Shown here piece by piece: positions 1-7,585 of a DNA stretch of 60,575 nt. The first letter of the stretch is position 1. Every line of letters starts with the position of its first letter. The notes under the pieces were generated by a model. It was given only the letters and a program-made list of their open reading frames with translations. It made no database searches and had not been told where the DNA came from. Position numbers and translations under genes: made by a program. This DNA comes from Mesorhizobium huakuii (lineage in GTDB: Bacteria; Pseudomonadota; Alphaproteobacteria; Rhizobiales; Rhizobiaceae): NCBI RefSeq assembly GCF_030160235.1, contig NZ_BSNY01000011.1, positions 1 to 60,575 of the forward strand. Direction: 5' to 3'.

Positions 1-3
1 GTT

Positions 4-33
4 CGAGGAACAAGCTATGCTAGCTTAACCTCG
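4..33. other. imperfect hairpin at window edge
   Basis: Nested inverted repeat: CGAGG (4-8) pairs with CCTCG (29-33), and AAGCTA (12-17) with TAGCTT (21-26) around a 3-nt loop. It could be the terminator of a gene lying left of the window, but no T-run follows. The stretch 34-458 shows no convincing gene on either strand. Confidence 0.3.
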
Positions 34-458
34 TGTCCGAAAAACCGGCAGCAGCCCAATCTCGCCGTAACACCGACAAGGGGGGGCGCACCTTGATTGG
101 TGACTGGCTACCCACCTTCACTTGATAATTGCGATTTCGGAGCCCTCGAAAAAGCAGATCTCCTCCTGAAATCGGAGCGCGTTGCCCCAACATGCGCCCC
201 GGTAGGCCGGCGCCTTCGCCCACTCTACCCCAATGAAGGCGCCGGCCGCTCCCACATGCGAGGTGGTGATGGTGATGAACGGCCGCAAATTCATCCACGC
301 CGACCGTTCGATAATATCGCCCTTGAGCAGAGCCGGTCGAGGCGACGACAGTCAGCGTTGCGCCAAGCGGTCACTCAGGAGTGGAACCGAATCGCTTCGT
401 CCAGCATCTAGAGCCCCTCATTTGGGGAACAATCTCTCCAGGCGCCACGGCACTGCCA

Positions 459-472
459 TTGATTTGGATCAA
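459..472. promoter_or_regulatory. FNR/FixK box 1 (TTGATTTGGATCAA)
   Basis: Perfect TTGAT-N4-ATCAA palindrome, extended to 9-bp arms (GCCATTGAT, 455-463, and ATCAATGGC, 468-476). The nearest plus-strand reading frame is the 34-residue membrane peptide at 596, 130 bp from the box centre. Confidence 0.75.
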
Positions 473-595
473 TGGCGCCAACCCTACTTCGAGATATTTT
501 CTTACAAAATTTTGCGAGCTGCGCTTGCGTTACAGGTCGTGGAAATCGCTGGCGCCTGCTGCCCATAAAAAGGAAACGTGGAAAGGACAAACCTG

Positions 596-700
596 ATGTT
601 TGGCGACAAGGAGACGCGCATGGTCGAGGCTGGACTGCTTCTGGCGGTCCCTGTTTCAATCTTGGTCGCGGTGTTGCTCGCCGGTCTTTCGTTGGCCTGA
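596..700 (+). CDS. putative 34-residue single-span membrane peptide
   Basis: I recognise no family. ATG at 596 follows a GGAAAGGA-like ribosome site at about 580-587. The peptide has a charged N-terminus (about 9 residues with several Asp/Glu/Lys/Arg) followed by an uninterrupted hydrophobic stretch of some 23 residues to the C-terminus, as in a tail-anchored small inner-membrane protein. It lies downstream of a perfect FNR/FixK box, so it may be a low-oxygen-induced small subunit or regulator. With only 34 codons, chance occurrence cannot be excluded. The 220 bp after it (701-920) hold no clear gene. Confidence 0.4.
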   Translation: MFGDKETRMVEAGLLLAVPVSILVAVLLAGLSLA

Positions 701-920
701 AACAGCCGGACTATCTATTTCACGTTCCTTGGGATGAGGCCCGCTTGAGTACTGGCGAGATGAAATTGTCTGAAGACGATCGATGAGCACCACATCGACC
801 GGGCATTGAACCCGCGGGTTTCATCCCTCGCTGCAGGGTCAGGTCATTCTTGATAGTGTTGAGCCGATAGCCAAGCCAAGTCGGGAATAGTTCGTCTCAA
901 CTTAATAGTTGGAGGAGCCT

Positions 921-1223
921 ATGAACGGCAAGATTTTCGATAGGCCCGTTTTGGTCAAGAACGGGCAGCATATTATCGAGGAGATTGAAAGCTTGGCTGA
1001 TGCTTTCCAGTTCCTTGAAAAGTGGCCGGAGAGCCGACGGGGGCCGATCTACCAGACTGCTATTCGTGCCTGTCAGCGCGCCTATGATGGTTACGTGCCA
1101 CTTTCCGTTGCGCGCGACGCATTCGCCGGGTTTGCCCGATCAGTCAAGATTCTGGAAGACGTAAGCACGGTGCTGCCGTGGACAGAGAGGACGAATTCCG
1201 GCCGCGGCGGCGTACCAATATAA
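921..1223 (+). CDS. DUF982 domain protein
   Basis: A 100-residue protein of the DUF982 family, common in Rhizobiales and of unknown function. The central motif WPESRRGPIYQTAIRAC, in the middle of the protein, is characteristic. ATG at 921 is chosen because GGAGGAG at 911-917 lies just upstream; an upstream in-frame TTG at 909 overlaps that site. A small inverted repeat, CAACT-TAAT-AGTTG (898-911), abuts the ribosome site. No FNR/FixK box was seen directly in front, unlike most neighbours. Confidence 0.8.
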   Translation: MNGKIFDRPVLVKNGQHIIEEIESLADAFQFLEKWPESRRGPIYQTAIRACQRAYDGYVPLSVARDAFAGFARSVKILEDVSTVLPWTERTNSGRGGVPI

Positions 1224-1264
1224 ACAGGCGATCGCCATTGGCACTGAGGGCTATAGCGCGCCGA

Positions 1265-1600
1265 TCAGGTGCGCTGAGGACCACCAGCCGAGGCAATCAA
1301 GCTTGAGGCTTCCTGAGCAAGGTGGATCACCCGATGGATTGCAAATAATGCTCCCGAGACGACGAAGGCCGATGGCTTCTCTGTCGAAGACCGCACAGCC
1401 AAGGTGATCGCAGACCCAAATCTGTCGGCATCAAGCTCTGCGAGATCCAAGAAGTCGATCCCACACGCCTGCTTTGCGCCAACGCACGAAGCGATTGTCG
1501 CAGGTGCTGCGGGTCCATAGCGCTCCTCGGCTTCCGAACGGTGATCAGCGGCAAGTTCCCGATGTTGAGCTGCCACGTTCTGCAAGGTCTGCCATTTCAT
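1265..1600 (-). CDS. hypothetical MKWQ-type small protein
   Basis: A 111-residue frame on the minus strand, starting MKWQTLQNVAAQHRE. I do not recognise it. Support comes from a second open frame at 16885-17028 that begins almost identically (MKWQSLWNVAAQLRE), so a short N-terminal family motif exists twice in this window. It lies divergent from prs and shares FNR/FixK box 2 (1717-1730) with it, the predicted minus-strand start being near 1682. There is no strong Shine-Dalgarno sequence. The C-terminal 60 residues are alanine-rich and moderately hydrophobic. Confidence 0.35.
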   Translation of the reverse strand: MKWQTLQNVAAQHRELAADHRSEAEERYGPAAPATIASCVGAKQACGIDFLDLAELDADRFGSAITLAVRSSTEKPSAFVVSGALFAIHRVIHLAQEASSLIASAGGPQRT

Positions 1601-1716
1601 TGGCCTGACACCCGGGTTCGGTCTCACGATCTTGCCGCGGCTCCGGCACGGTTCTCCCCTACGCAAGTGTTGAAGATGGCCGATAGGATTCCCAGGCCAT
1701 GCGGCGGCTCGCATCC

Positions 1717-1730
1717 TTGACGCGCGTCAA
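1717..1730. promoter_or_regulatory. FNR/FixK box 2 (TTGACGCGCGTCAA)
   Basis: Perfect TTGAC-N4-GTCAA palindrome centred at 1723.5. The prs start codon is 40.5 bp from the centre, so a class II (-41.5) promoter would start transcription at or beside the ATG. Confidence 0.75.
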
Positions 1731-1763
1731 TCCATCAGTTCTCCAAACCGGTTAGAAGGAAAC

Positions 1764-2744
1764 ATGCGTTTCTTCGCTCTCAAAGGCTCGGAACAACTTG
1801 GCGCGGCCGTAGCGCAAGTGCTTTCGATCGAACTCGACCCACATGAAGAGAGAGATTTCGAGGATGGGGAACACAAGGCTCGCCCGCTGGTCAGTGTACG
1901 CGGCAGGGATGTCTATGTGTTGCACAGTCTGGCTGGAAGTGGCGGAGCCTCTGCCAACGACAGACTGTGCAAGCTCCTTTTCTTCCTGGCGACATGCAAG
2001 GAGAACGGTGCTGCGCGTGCAACGGCGGTCGTTCCCTATCTCGCCTATGCACGCAAGGACCGGCAAACCAAGGCGCGCGATCCCGTCACCACGCGCTATG
2101 TCGCGCAACTCTTCGAGGCTATGGGCACCGACCGGATCGTCACGCTCGACGTCCACAATTTCGCCGCGTTCCAGAACGCCTTTCGATGCGAGAGCGTGCA
2201 TCTCGATACGCGAAAGTTGTTTGCTCCGCTGATAGGCAAACTGGCCGGAGATCTGCCGGTGACCATCTTCTCGCCCGATGGCGGTGGCGTGAAACGCGCG
2301 CAACTGCTCAAAGAGGTTCTGGAGGCAGAGAGCGGTAAAGAAATCGGATTCGGCTTCATGGAAAAGCGCCGCAGCCGGAACGTGGTTTCCGGCGAACTGT
2401 TCGCTGGCGACGTCGTCGACAATGCCGTCTTCATCGTCGACGATATGATTAGCACCGGTGGCACCATGCTGCGCGCAGCACTTGCCTGTCGTGAACGCGG
2501 TGCCCGGACCGTTCATGCGATCGCCACGCACGGATTGTTTGGCAAAGGTGCCGAAATGCTGTTCGGCAGCCAGGCGATAGACCGCATCACCGTCACTGAC
2601 AGCGTGGACTTGGCGTCAGCTGCCAAAGCCCGTCACCCGCAAGCGCCCCTGGACATTCTGCAGATCAGTCGCCTGATCGGCAAGACAATCAGGCGTCTCC
2701 ACACACAGGGGTCGATTTCCGACCTGATCGGGATTGATGACTGA
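1764..2744 (+). CDS. prs: ribose-phosphate pyrophosphokinase
   Basis: Makes phosphoribosyl pyrophosphate from ribose 5-phosphate and ATP, the cytosolic precursor for nucleotides, NAD, His and Trp. The 326-residue length and the N-terminus (ALKGSEQLG...HEERDFEDGEHK) fit the Prs family. PYLAYARKDRQ at 91-101 is the ATP-binding flexible-loop region, and VDDMISTGGT at 225-234 is the PRPP/ribose-5-P loop. The usual DLHS motif is changed to LDVHNFAAF (128-136), so this is probably an accessory paralogue rather than the housekeeping copy. A ribosome site AGAAGGA precedes the ATG. It sits behind FNR/FixK box 2 and overlaps the convergent kinase-like gene by 56 bp. Confidence 0.92.
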   Translation: MRFFALKGSEQLGAAVAQVLSIELDPHEERDFEDGEHKARPLVSVRGRDVYVLHSLAGSGGASANDRLCKLLFFLATCKENGAARATAVVPYLAYARKDRQTKARDPVTTRYVAQLFEAMGTDRIVTLDVHNFAAFQNAFRCESVHLDTRKLFAPLIGKLAGDLPVTIFSPDGGGVKRAQLLKEVLEAESGKEIGFGFMEKRRSRNVVSGELFAGDVVDNAVFIVDDMISTGGTMLRAALACRERGARTVHAIATHGLFGKGAEMLFGSQAIDRITVTDSVDLASAAKARHPQAPLDILQISRLIGKTIRRLHTQGSISDLIGIDD

Positions 2745-3759
2745 AAATCTCGCGCTCCGCCTGCCTGATGTAGCCGATCGCCTGCGGGCGCCATTTTTCT
2801 GGATGACGGATAGGTGTCTCAAGGAGATGCGCGAGCCCCAAACGGGCCTTTAGCAACGCTCGGAAACCGCCATAGAGCGCCAGCAATTCGGCATCAGGGC
2901 GGTCCGGCAGCCGGCCCTCCAGAGCCTTGACCAGGAGCGGCCGGATCCATGGCGCGCCAAGCATCTCGCATTCCAGGCCGAGATAGTTGATCTCGTCATA
3001 GGGATCGATGATGCGCATCGACCGGTTGAACTCGAGGCAGTCGATGATCTGGGGTGGCTGACCAATGCAGACGTGTTCGGGGCGCAGGTCACCATGCCCC
3101 TCGACGATCGCGCCGCGAAAGATTCGTGCTTCGATCCGCGACCTTAATCGCTGCAGCAGACTGTCTACTGTGTCCAAAGTGCCGGACACCATTTCCACCA
3201 ACGCGAATTCGGGCCGGAGCAGAATGGCGCGGTTGATGCGCTGCTCTTCAGTAAGGTGGCGCAGATAGGCGCCGCCGTCGTCAATTTCAGCTTGGCGTTG
3301 CGCATAAAAGGCCGCCAGCGCTTTGGCGACGTCGTCTATCTCGGTCGCCGCCAGGCGTCCGAGGGCGATGCGCTCGTCCAGCATATCGCCGTGCGGCAGG
3401 CGCTTCATTTCGACCAGCCAGTCGACCACACGCCCGCTACCGTCGAGAGAGAAGCGGCCCGATGCGTCACGGCGAAGAGGGAGAATCCGCCGATAGGTTT
3501 CGGCGGCAAGGCGAGCGTTCAGCCGCAATTCCTCGCTGCAGTAGAAGTGCCGCTTCCCGATAGTGCTGAAGTCGAGGAACGCATGCCTGACCGGCTTCTT
3601 GAGCTTGTAGACCAGTTCGTCCGTGAGGAAGACCCAGGACATGTGCGTCTCGCGAACATCCACATGTGTCGTTCCAACCCCGTATGCCACCGGATCGCTG
3701 AGAAAGCGCACCTTCGCCGCCAGCTCCGCAAATTGCCGATGTCCCATCATCATCATCAT
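2689..3759 (-). CDS. aminoglycoside phosphotransferase-like kinase (COG2187 type)
   Basis: About 356 residues of the protein-kinase-like/APH fold. Numbered from a GTG at 3768, the Brenner-type catalytic motif GHGDLRPEH is at 224-232 and the metal-binding equivalent IIDCLEF at 241-247. The substrate is unknown; related proteins often occur beside universal stress proteins, as here. Five tandem ATG codons (3759 down to 3745) make the start ambiguous. No Shine-Dalgarno is visible, and FNR/FixK box 3 is centred 42.5 bp from the first ATG, so a leaderless message is plausible. The 3' end overlaps prs tail-to-tail by 56 bp. Confidence 0.75.
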   Translation of the reverse strand: MMMMMGHRQFAELAAKVRFLSDPVAYGVGTTHVDVRETHMSWVFLTDELVYKLKKPVRHAFLDFSTIGKRHFYCSEELRLNARLAAETYRRILPLRRDASGRFSLDGSGRVVDWLVEMKRLPHGDMLDERIALGRLAATEIDDVAKALAAFYAQRQAEIDDGGAYLRHLTEEQRINRAILLRPEFALVEMVSGTLDTVDSLLQRLRSRIEARIFRGAIVEGHGDLRPEHVCIGQPPQIIDCLEFNRSMRIIDPYDEINYLGLECEMLGAPWIRPLLVKALEGRLPDRPDAELLALYGGFRALLKARLGLAHLLETPIRHPEKWRPQAIGYIRQAEREIFSHQSRSGRKSTPVCGDA

Positions 3760-3794
3760 CGTCGGCACAATGGTGGCCAGAAGCGATCCGTACT

Positions 3795-3808
3795 TTGACG
3801 CGTGTCAA
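3795..3808. promoter_or_regulatory. FNR/FixK box 3 (TTGACGCGTGTCAA)
   Basis: TTGAC-N4-GTCAA palindrome centred at 3801.5, immediately upstream of the minus-strand kinase-like gene. Confidence 0.75.
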
Positions 3809-4571
3809 GGACGTGCCCGCTGGCCGTGACATTTTGGGTGCAATTCCGGCTGCATGTCATGGAGCGCAACATCGTCGATCTTTGTCTGTATCTGGATGGC
3901 GTTTTTCCGCGGGTTCGCCGGCAAGGCATGGCCTGATCAATATCGGCAAGTCGAAAGCGCAGGTCTATCTGCAGGCAAGACCGGACTGACTTTTGACGAC
4001 GGCTTGATTTCAGAATTCGCAACACAACAAACCGCAGTCTCCATAGGATATTGAGCGCGGCAAACTGCGGTTTCGGGCAGAAACGCAACACAGCCAAAAC
4101 CGCAGCCCCGTTCCATAATCTATCTTATGCGACTTTCTGCTGTCGGGCGTAGAGATGGAGAAATGTAAGTTTCAGCCGAAATCGAGTCCGCTACACGCTA
4201 TTCGTCGGCAGTCGCCACGCACTAGCTGATTCCGGAGCCGGTTACACTTCGTCACCCGCCGGGCCGATCTTGCCGTCATGGCTAGCCGAACGCGGTGGCC
4301 GCATCTCTGCTGAGTGGTGAAAACAAGATCCGTCGTTCGTCGGACCTGCTTTGCCGAGCGCGGCTGGACGCTCCGGACAGAGACTCATTGGATCGAGTGG
4401 TTGTCGCGGCTTCAATCACAATTTGGCGCCAGCGCACGCTTGGTGGCTCGCGGCGCGCATCTCGAACGGAGGATAATAGCCTGCCGACCGTTAGCTGTCT
4501 CAATCAAGCCCCCTACTCCCACCCGCAAGCCGAACCTTGCGGCCAATGCATCGTCTTCCTCTGTCGATCAG
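3809..4571. other. gene-free stretch with a short direct repeat
   Basis: No frame here looks coding. A 20/22-bp near-identical direct repeat (CGCAACACA...AAACCGCAG) is at 4018-4037 and 4084-4105. Between the two, the inverted core AAACTGCGGTTT lies at 4062-4073. The segment 4314-4560 has open frames but no recognisable family, and may be decayed sequence. Confidence 0.4.
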
Positions 4572-7151
4572 CTACCTTCCCTTCCGATGGGAGTGCCTGC
4601 TCTCGTGGCCGAAGAACCAACGCTTGGTTGCCTCCGAAGCCAGCAAATAGAGCGCAGCGATTGCGACGAGACCAAGCACCACGGACAGTGGCAGCGGCAC
4701 AAAGCCGAACCATCCTGCAATGGGCATGTAGGGAATGATGATCGCGACAACCGCTACAGCCAAAGTCAACCAGGCAAGCAATGAGCTTGGGTGGCTGGCC
4801 CAGAACGCCGTGTGAGTGCGCACGATAAGCACGATCGCCAGTTGTGTCGTGAGTGACTCGATAAACCACGCGGTCTGGAACGTAGCGGGTGCCGCTTTAA
4901 CGATGAACAACAGGAACGCGAAGGTCGCAAAGTCAAACAAGGAACTCATCGGCCCAAAGCTGAGCATGAACCGCCGCACGAAGCCGATATCCCAGCGCCG
5001 CGGCCGGTGCAGCTGCTCGGCATCGACATTGTCAGTGGCGATCGCCAGTGAGGGAATGCTGGACAACAGGTTGTTGAGCAGGATCTGCTTCGCCAGCAGC
5101 GGCAGGAACGGCAGGAAAAGCGAGGCGGCGGCCATGCTGATCATGTTGCCGAAATTGGCGCTGGTGGTGATGGAGATATATTTCATCGTGTTGGCGAAGG
5201 TCTTACGGCCGTCATCGACGCCGCGCACGAGTACGCCCAGGTCCTGCCTGAGAAGAATGACGTCGGCAGCCTCGCGTGCGACATCGACCGCGGTGTCGAC
5301 AGAAATACCGATATCAGCTTCGTGGAGGGCGGGCGCATCGTTGATCCCGTCTCCCATATAGCCGACGACATGGCTTCGGCTTCGGAACGCCTCGACAATG
5401 CGTTCTTTTTGATTGGGGTCGATTTCGACAAACAGGTCGGTCTGCCGCACGGCTGCGAAGAGTGCGCTTCTCGTCAGCTTCGACAGATCCTCGCCGGTCA
5501 TGATCCTGTCGGCGCGCAAGCCAACCGCCGTAGCGAGATGCGCGGTGACATAGCGGTTGTCGCCCGAAATGACCTTTACTGCTATGCCCCTGAGGGCAAG
5601 CGCGGAGAGCGCTTGCTTGATCCCCTGCTTCGGCGGGTCGAGGAAAAGCAGGAAACCGGCAAAGGCAAGACCGGTCTCGTCTGTCCGGCCAAAGGCAGTC
5701 TGGCTTTCAAACTGACGGGTTGCCAAGGCCAGAACACGATAGCCGTCCGAACTCCAGCGTCGAAATTTGGCGTCGATCGCCGCACGATGCGCCTCATCCA
5801 GGGCTTCGTAGCCGTTTGTGGTTTTAACGAAACCACAGGCGTCGAGGACATTCTGCACCGCACCTTTGCAGATCAGAATGCACCCCCCGCCGTTGTGCTG
5901 GGCAACGACGGACAGCCGCTTGCGAATGAAGTCGTAGGGAATCTCATCGATTTTCGCGAAGGCCCCCAATGTTGCACCGTCATCGCCCGGGGCATTGGCT
6001 ATCGCTTCGTCCAGTGGATTCTTCAACCCGGTCTGCATGGTGGCGTTGAGCCGCGCCCAAAGGAGGACATCCGTCGAGGGATGGCCATCGACGTCGAGCC
6101 ACCCATCGAGGTTGATGACACCTTCGGTCAGCGTTCCGGTCTTGTCCGTACAGAGCAGGTCCATGCTGCCCAAATTCTCGATGGCGTCGAGCCGACGCAC
6201 GATGACGCCGTTGGCCGCCATGGCGCGGGCGCCGCGAGCCAGCGTCACGCTGATGATGGCCGGCAAAAGTTCCGGCGTGAGACCCACCGCGAGCGCCAGC
6301 GAGAATAACAGCGATTCAATCAGTGGCCGATGGAGCAGCAGATTGGCGAAGAACACGATGATGACGATCACCAGCATGATCTCCGTCATCAGGTAACCAA
6401 AGCGCCTGATTCCCCTGGCAAATTCCGTTTCGGGAATACGCCGCTCGAGGGCCGCGGCGATGGACGCGAACTCGGTGTGGTCACCGGTCGCGACCGCAAG
6501 CACGGTTGCGGTGCCGCTGCGGACCGACGTGCCGGTGAAGACTGCATTGCTGCGCTGTGCGACGGAAGCCTCTGGCGGCGATCGACCCGGTGTCTTCACA
6601 ACTGGAAACGTCTCCCCGGTCAGCACCGCCTCGCTGACATTGAAATCGCACGCATCCAGAATGACACCGTCCGCGGGAATGAGGTTTCCGGCCGAGAGCC
6701 GGATCACGTCGCCAGGCACGATCTCTTCGGAACTGATAGCGCATTCGGCACCGTCCCGCAGGACAACGGCCTTGTGTGACACACGCTGTTTCAGCGCTTC
6801 TGTCGCTCGCGACGCACCGTATTCCTGGGTGAAGCTCAGGACGCAGCTCGCCAGCACGATCGCGTAGATGATCGCGGCCTCCTGGCCCTCGCCGACGAAG
6901 GCTGAGACTGTGGCTGCAAAAATGAGGATCAGGACCAGGGGACTGCGGAACTGCCCCGCAAATAGGGTCAAAGCCGATGTGCCGGATCTGACGCCCGGTG
7001 TGTTTCGGCCGAATTTTGCCATTCTTGACGTGGCTTCGGAGGTGGCGAGCCCCGAAGCGGACGTCCCCAAGCGCTGCAGGAGCGCACCGAGGTCGGTTGC
7101 CCAATAGGCGTCGCTGCTTGCGAAGTCTGTAGGTGTTGGAACGGGTTTCAC
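4572..7151 (-). CDS. mgtA: magnesium-translocating P-type ATPase (MgtA/MgtB type)
   Basis: An inner-membrane P-type IIIB ATPase of 859 residues that imports Mg2+ at the expense of ATP. From the GTG start, TGET (actuator) is at 178-181, GLTPELLP (membrane helix 4 signature of Mg2+ pumps) at 290-297, the phosphorylated DKTGT at 336-340 and GDGIND (hinge) at 600-605. The C-terminus has several hydrophobic spans. GTG at 7151 is preferred because GAGAGGAA lies just upstream and residues before it do not resemble the family. FNR/FixK box 4 is about 247 bp upstream, implying a roughly 200-nt leader, in which a 31-codon frame (7243-7148) ends overlapping the GTG. Confidence 0.93.
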   Translation of the reverse strand: MKPVPTPTDFASSDAYWATDLGALLQRLGTSASGLATSEATSRMAKFGRNTPGVRSGTSALTLFAGQFRSPLVLILIFAATVSAFVGEGQEAAIIYAIVLASCVLSFTQEYGASRATEALKQRVSHKAVVLRDGAECAISSEEIVPGDVIRLSAGNLIPADGVILDACDFNVSEAVLTGETFPVVKTPGRSPPEASVAQRSNAVFTGTSVRSGTATVLAVATGDHTEFASIAAALERRIPETEFARGIRRFGYLMTEIMLVIVIIVFFANLLLHRPLIESLLFSLALAVGLTPELLPAIISVTLARGARAMAANGVIVRRLDAIENLGSMDLLCTDKTGTLTEGVINLDGWLDVDGHPSTDVLLWARLNATMQTGLKNPLDEAIANAPGDDGATLGAFAKIDEIPYDFIRKRLSVVAQHNGGGCILICKGAVQNVLDACGFVKTTNGYEALDEAHRAAIDAKFRRWSSDGYRVLALATRQFESQTAFGRTDETGLAFAGFLLFLDPPKQGIKQALSALALRGIAVKVISGDNRYVTAHLATAVGLRADRIMTGEDLSKLTRSALFAAVRQTDLFVEIDPNQKERIVEAFRSRSHVVGYMGDGINDAPALHEADIGISVDTAVDVAREAADVILLRQDLGVLVRGVDDGRKTFANTMKYISITTSANFGNMISMAAASLFLPFLPLLAKQILLNNLLSSIPSLAIATDNVDAEQLHRPRRWDIGFVRRFMLSFGPMSSLFDFATFAFLLFIVKAAPATFQTAWFIESLTTQLAIVLIVRTHTAFWASHPSSLLAWLTLAVAVVAIIIPYMPIAGWFGFVPLPLSVVLGLVAIAALYLLASEATKRWFFGHESRHSHRKGR

Positions 7152-7243
7152 CGTGGTTCCTCTCGGCCGGCCCGCCGCCCATATGAGTTGGCGGGAAATG
7201 GACCGCCGGCCGTGCGCAACCTTTGATGACAAGAGGCAGTCAT
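7148..7243 (-). CDS. possible 31-residue leader peptide of mgtA
   Basis: A short ATG frame whose TGA overlaps the mgtA GTG (GTGA), so the two could be translationally coupled. mgtA leaders in enterobacteria encode a regulatory peptide, but this one shares no recognisable sequence with those. The ribosome site is weak. Treat as a candidate only. Confidence 0.25.
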   Translation of the reverse strand: MTASCHQRLRTAGGPFPANSYGRRAGREEPR

Positions 7244-7391
7244 GGATAGTGATCCCCAAGGAAGTTGGCCGTGCTGGGCTGCGCAACGGGAAGCGCAGCC
7301 GCTGTCAGAAAGAGACGTCTCGTAAATCGGCGCACGGTTTGCGTCCTGATTGAACTCGGAAGCATCAAGCAGGCAGTTGGGCAGGTCATCA

Positions 7392-7405
7392 TTGATCACC
7401 GTCAA
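7392..7405. promoter_or_regulatory. FNR/FixK box 4 (TTGATCACCGTCAA)
   Basis: Lies between divergent mgtA and groEL. It is also the left arm of a larger perfect inverted repeat: ATTGATCACC (7391-7400) and GGTGATCAAT (7418-7427). Assigned to mgtA by position. Confidence 0.6.
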
Positions 7406-7517
7406 TTGCCCGGAAATGGTGATCAATGCTCATAAAACTGGGCGTCCAATGTGAGGTGGATGAGGATCAGCGGCCAGATTTCTTGAGCATCGCCGATCCC
7501 TACCGCTGACGCTTGGA

Positions 7518-7531
7518 TTGATGCGTATCAA
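7518..7531. promoter_or_regulatory. FNR/FixK box 5 (TTGATGCGTATCAA)
   Basis: Perfect TTGAT-N4-ATCAA box centred 61.5 bp before the groEL ATG. A -41.5 promoter would give a leader of about 20 nt. Confidence 0.8.
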
Positions 7532-7585
7532 AGCCGGTTGAACGCATCCCTGTTAGCCAAGACGCATCATAGCTCGGAGGCGGTC

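Noticed and set aside
1752-2531. 259-codon open frame antisense to prs
   Set aside because: prs motifs on the plus strand are unambiguous; this frame has none.
3744-3760. poly-His stretch on the plus strand
   Set aside because: It is the antisense reading of the tandem ATG run in the kinase-like gene.
4314-4784. 156-codon frame with a plausible-looking N-terminal half
   Set aside because: It runs antisense into the mgtA 3' end and shows no known domain.
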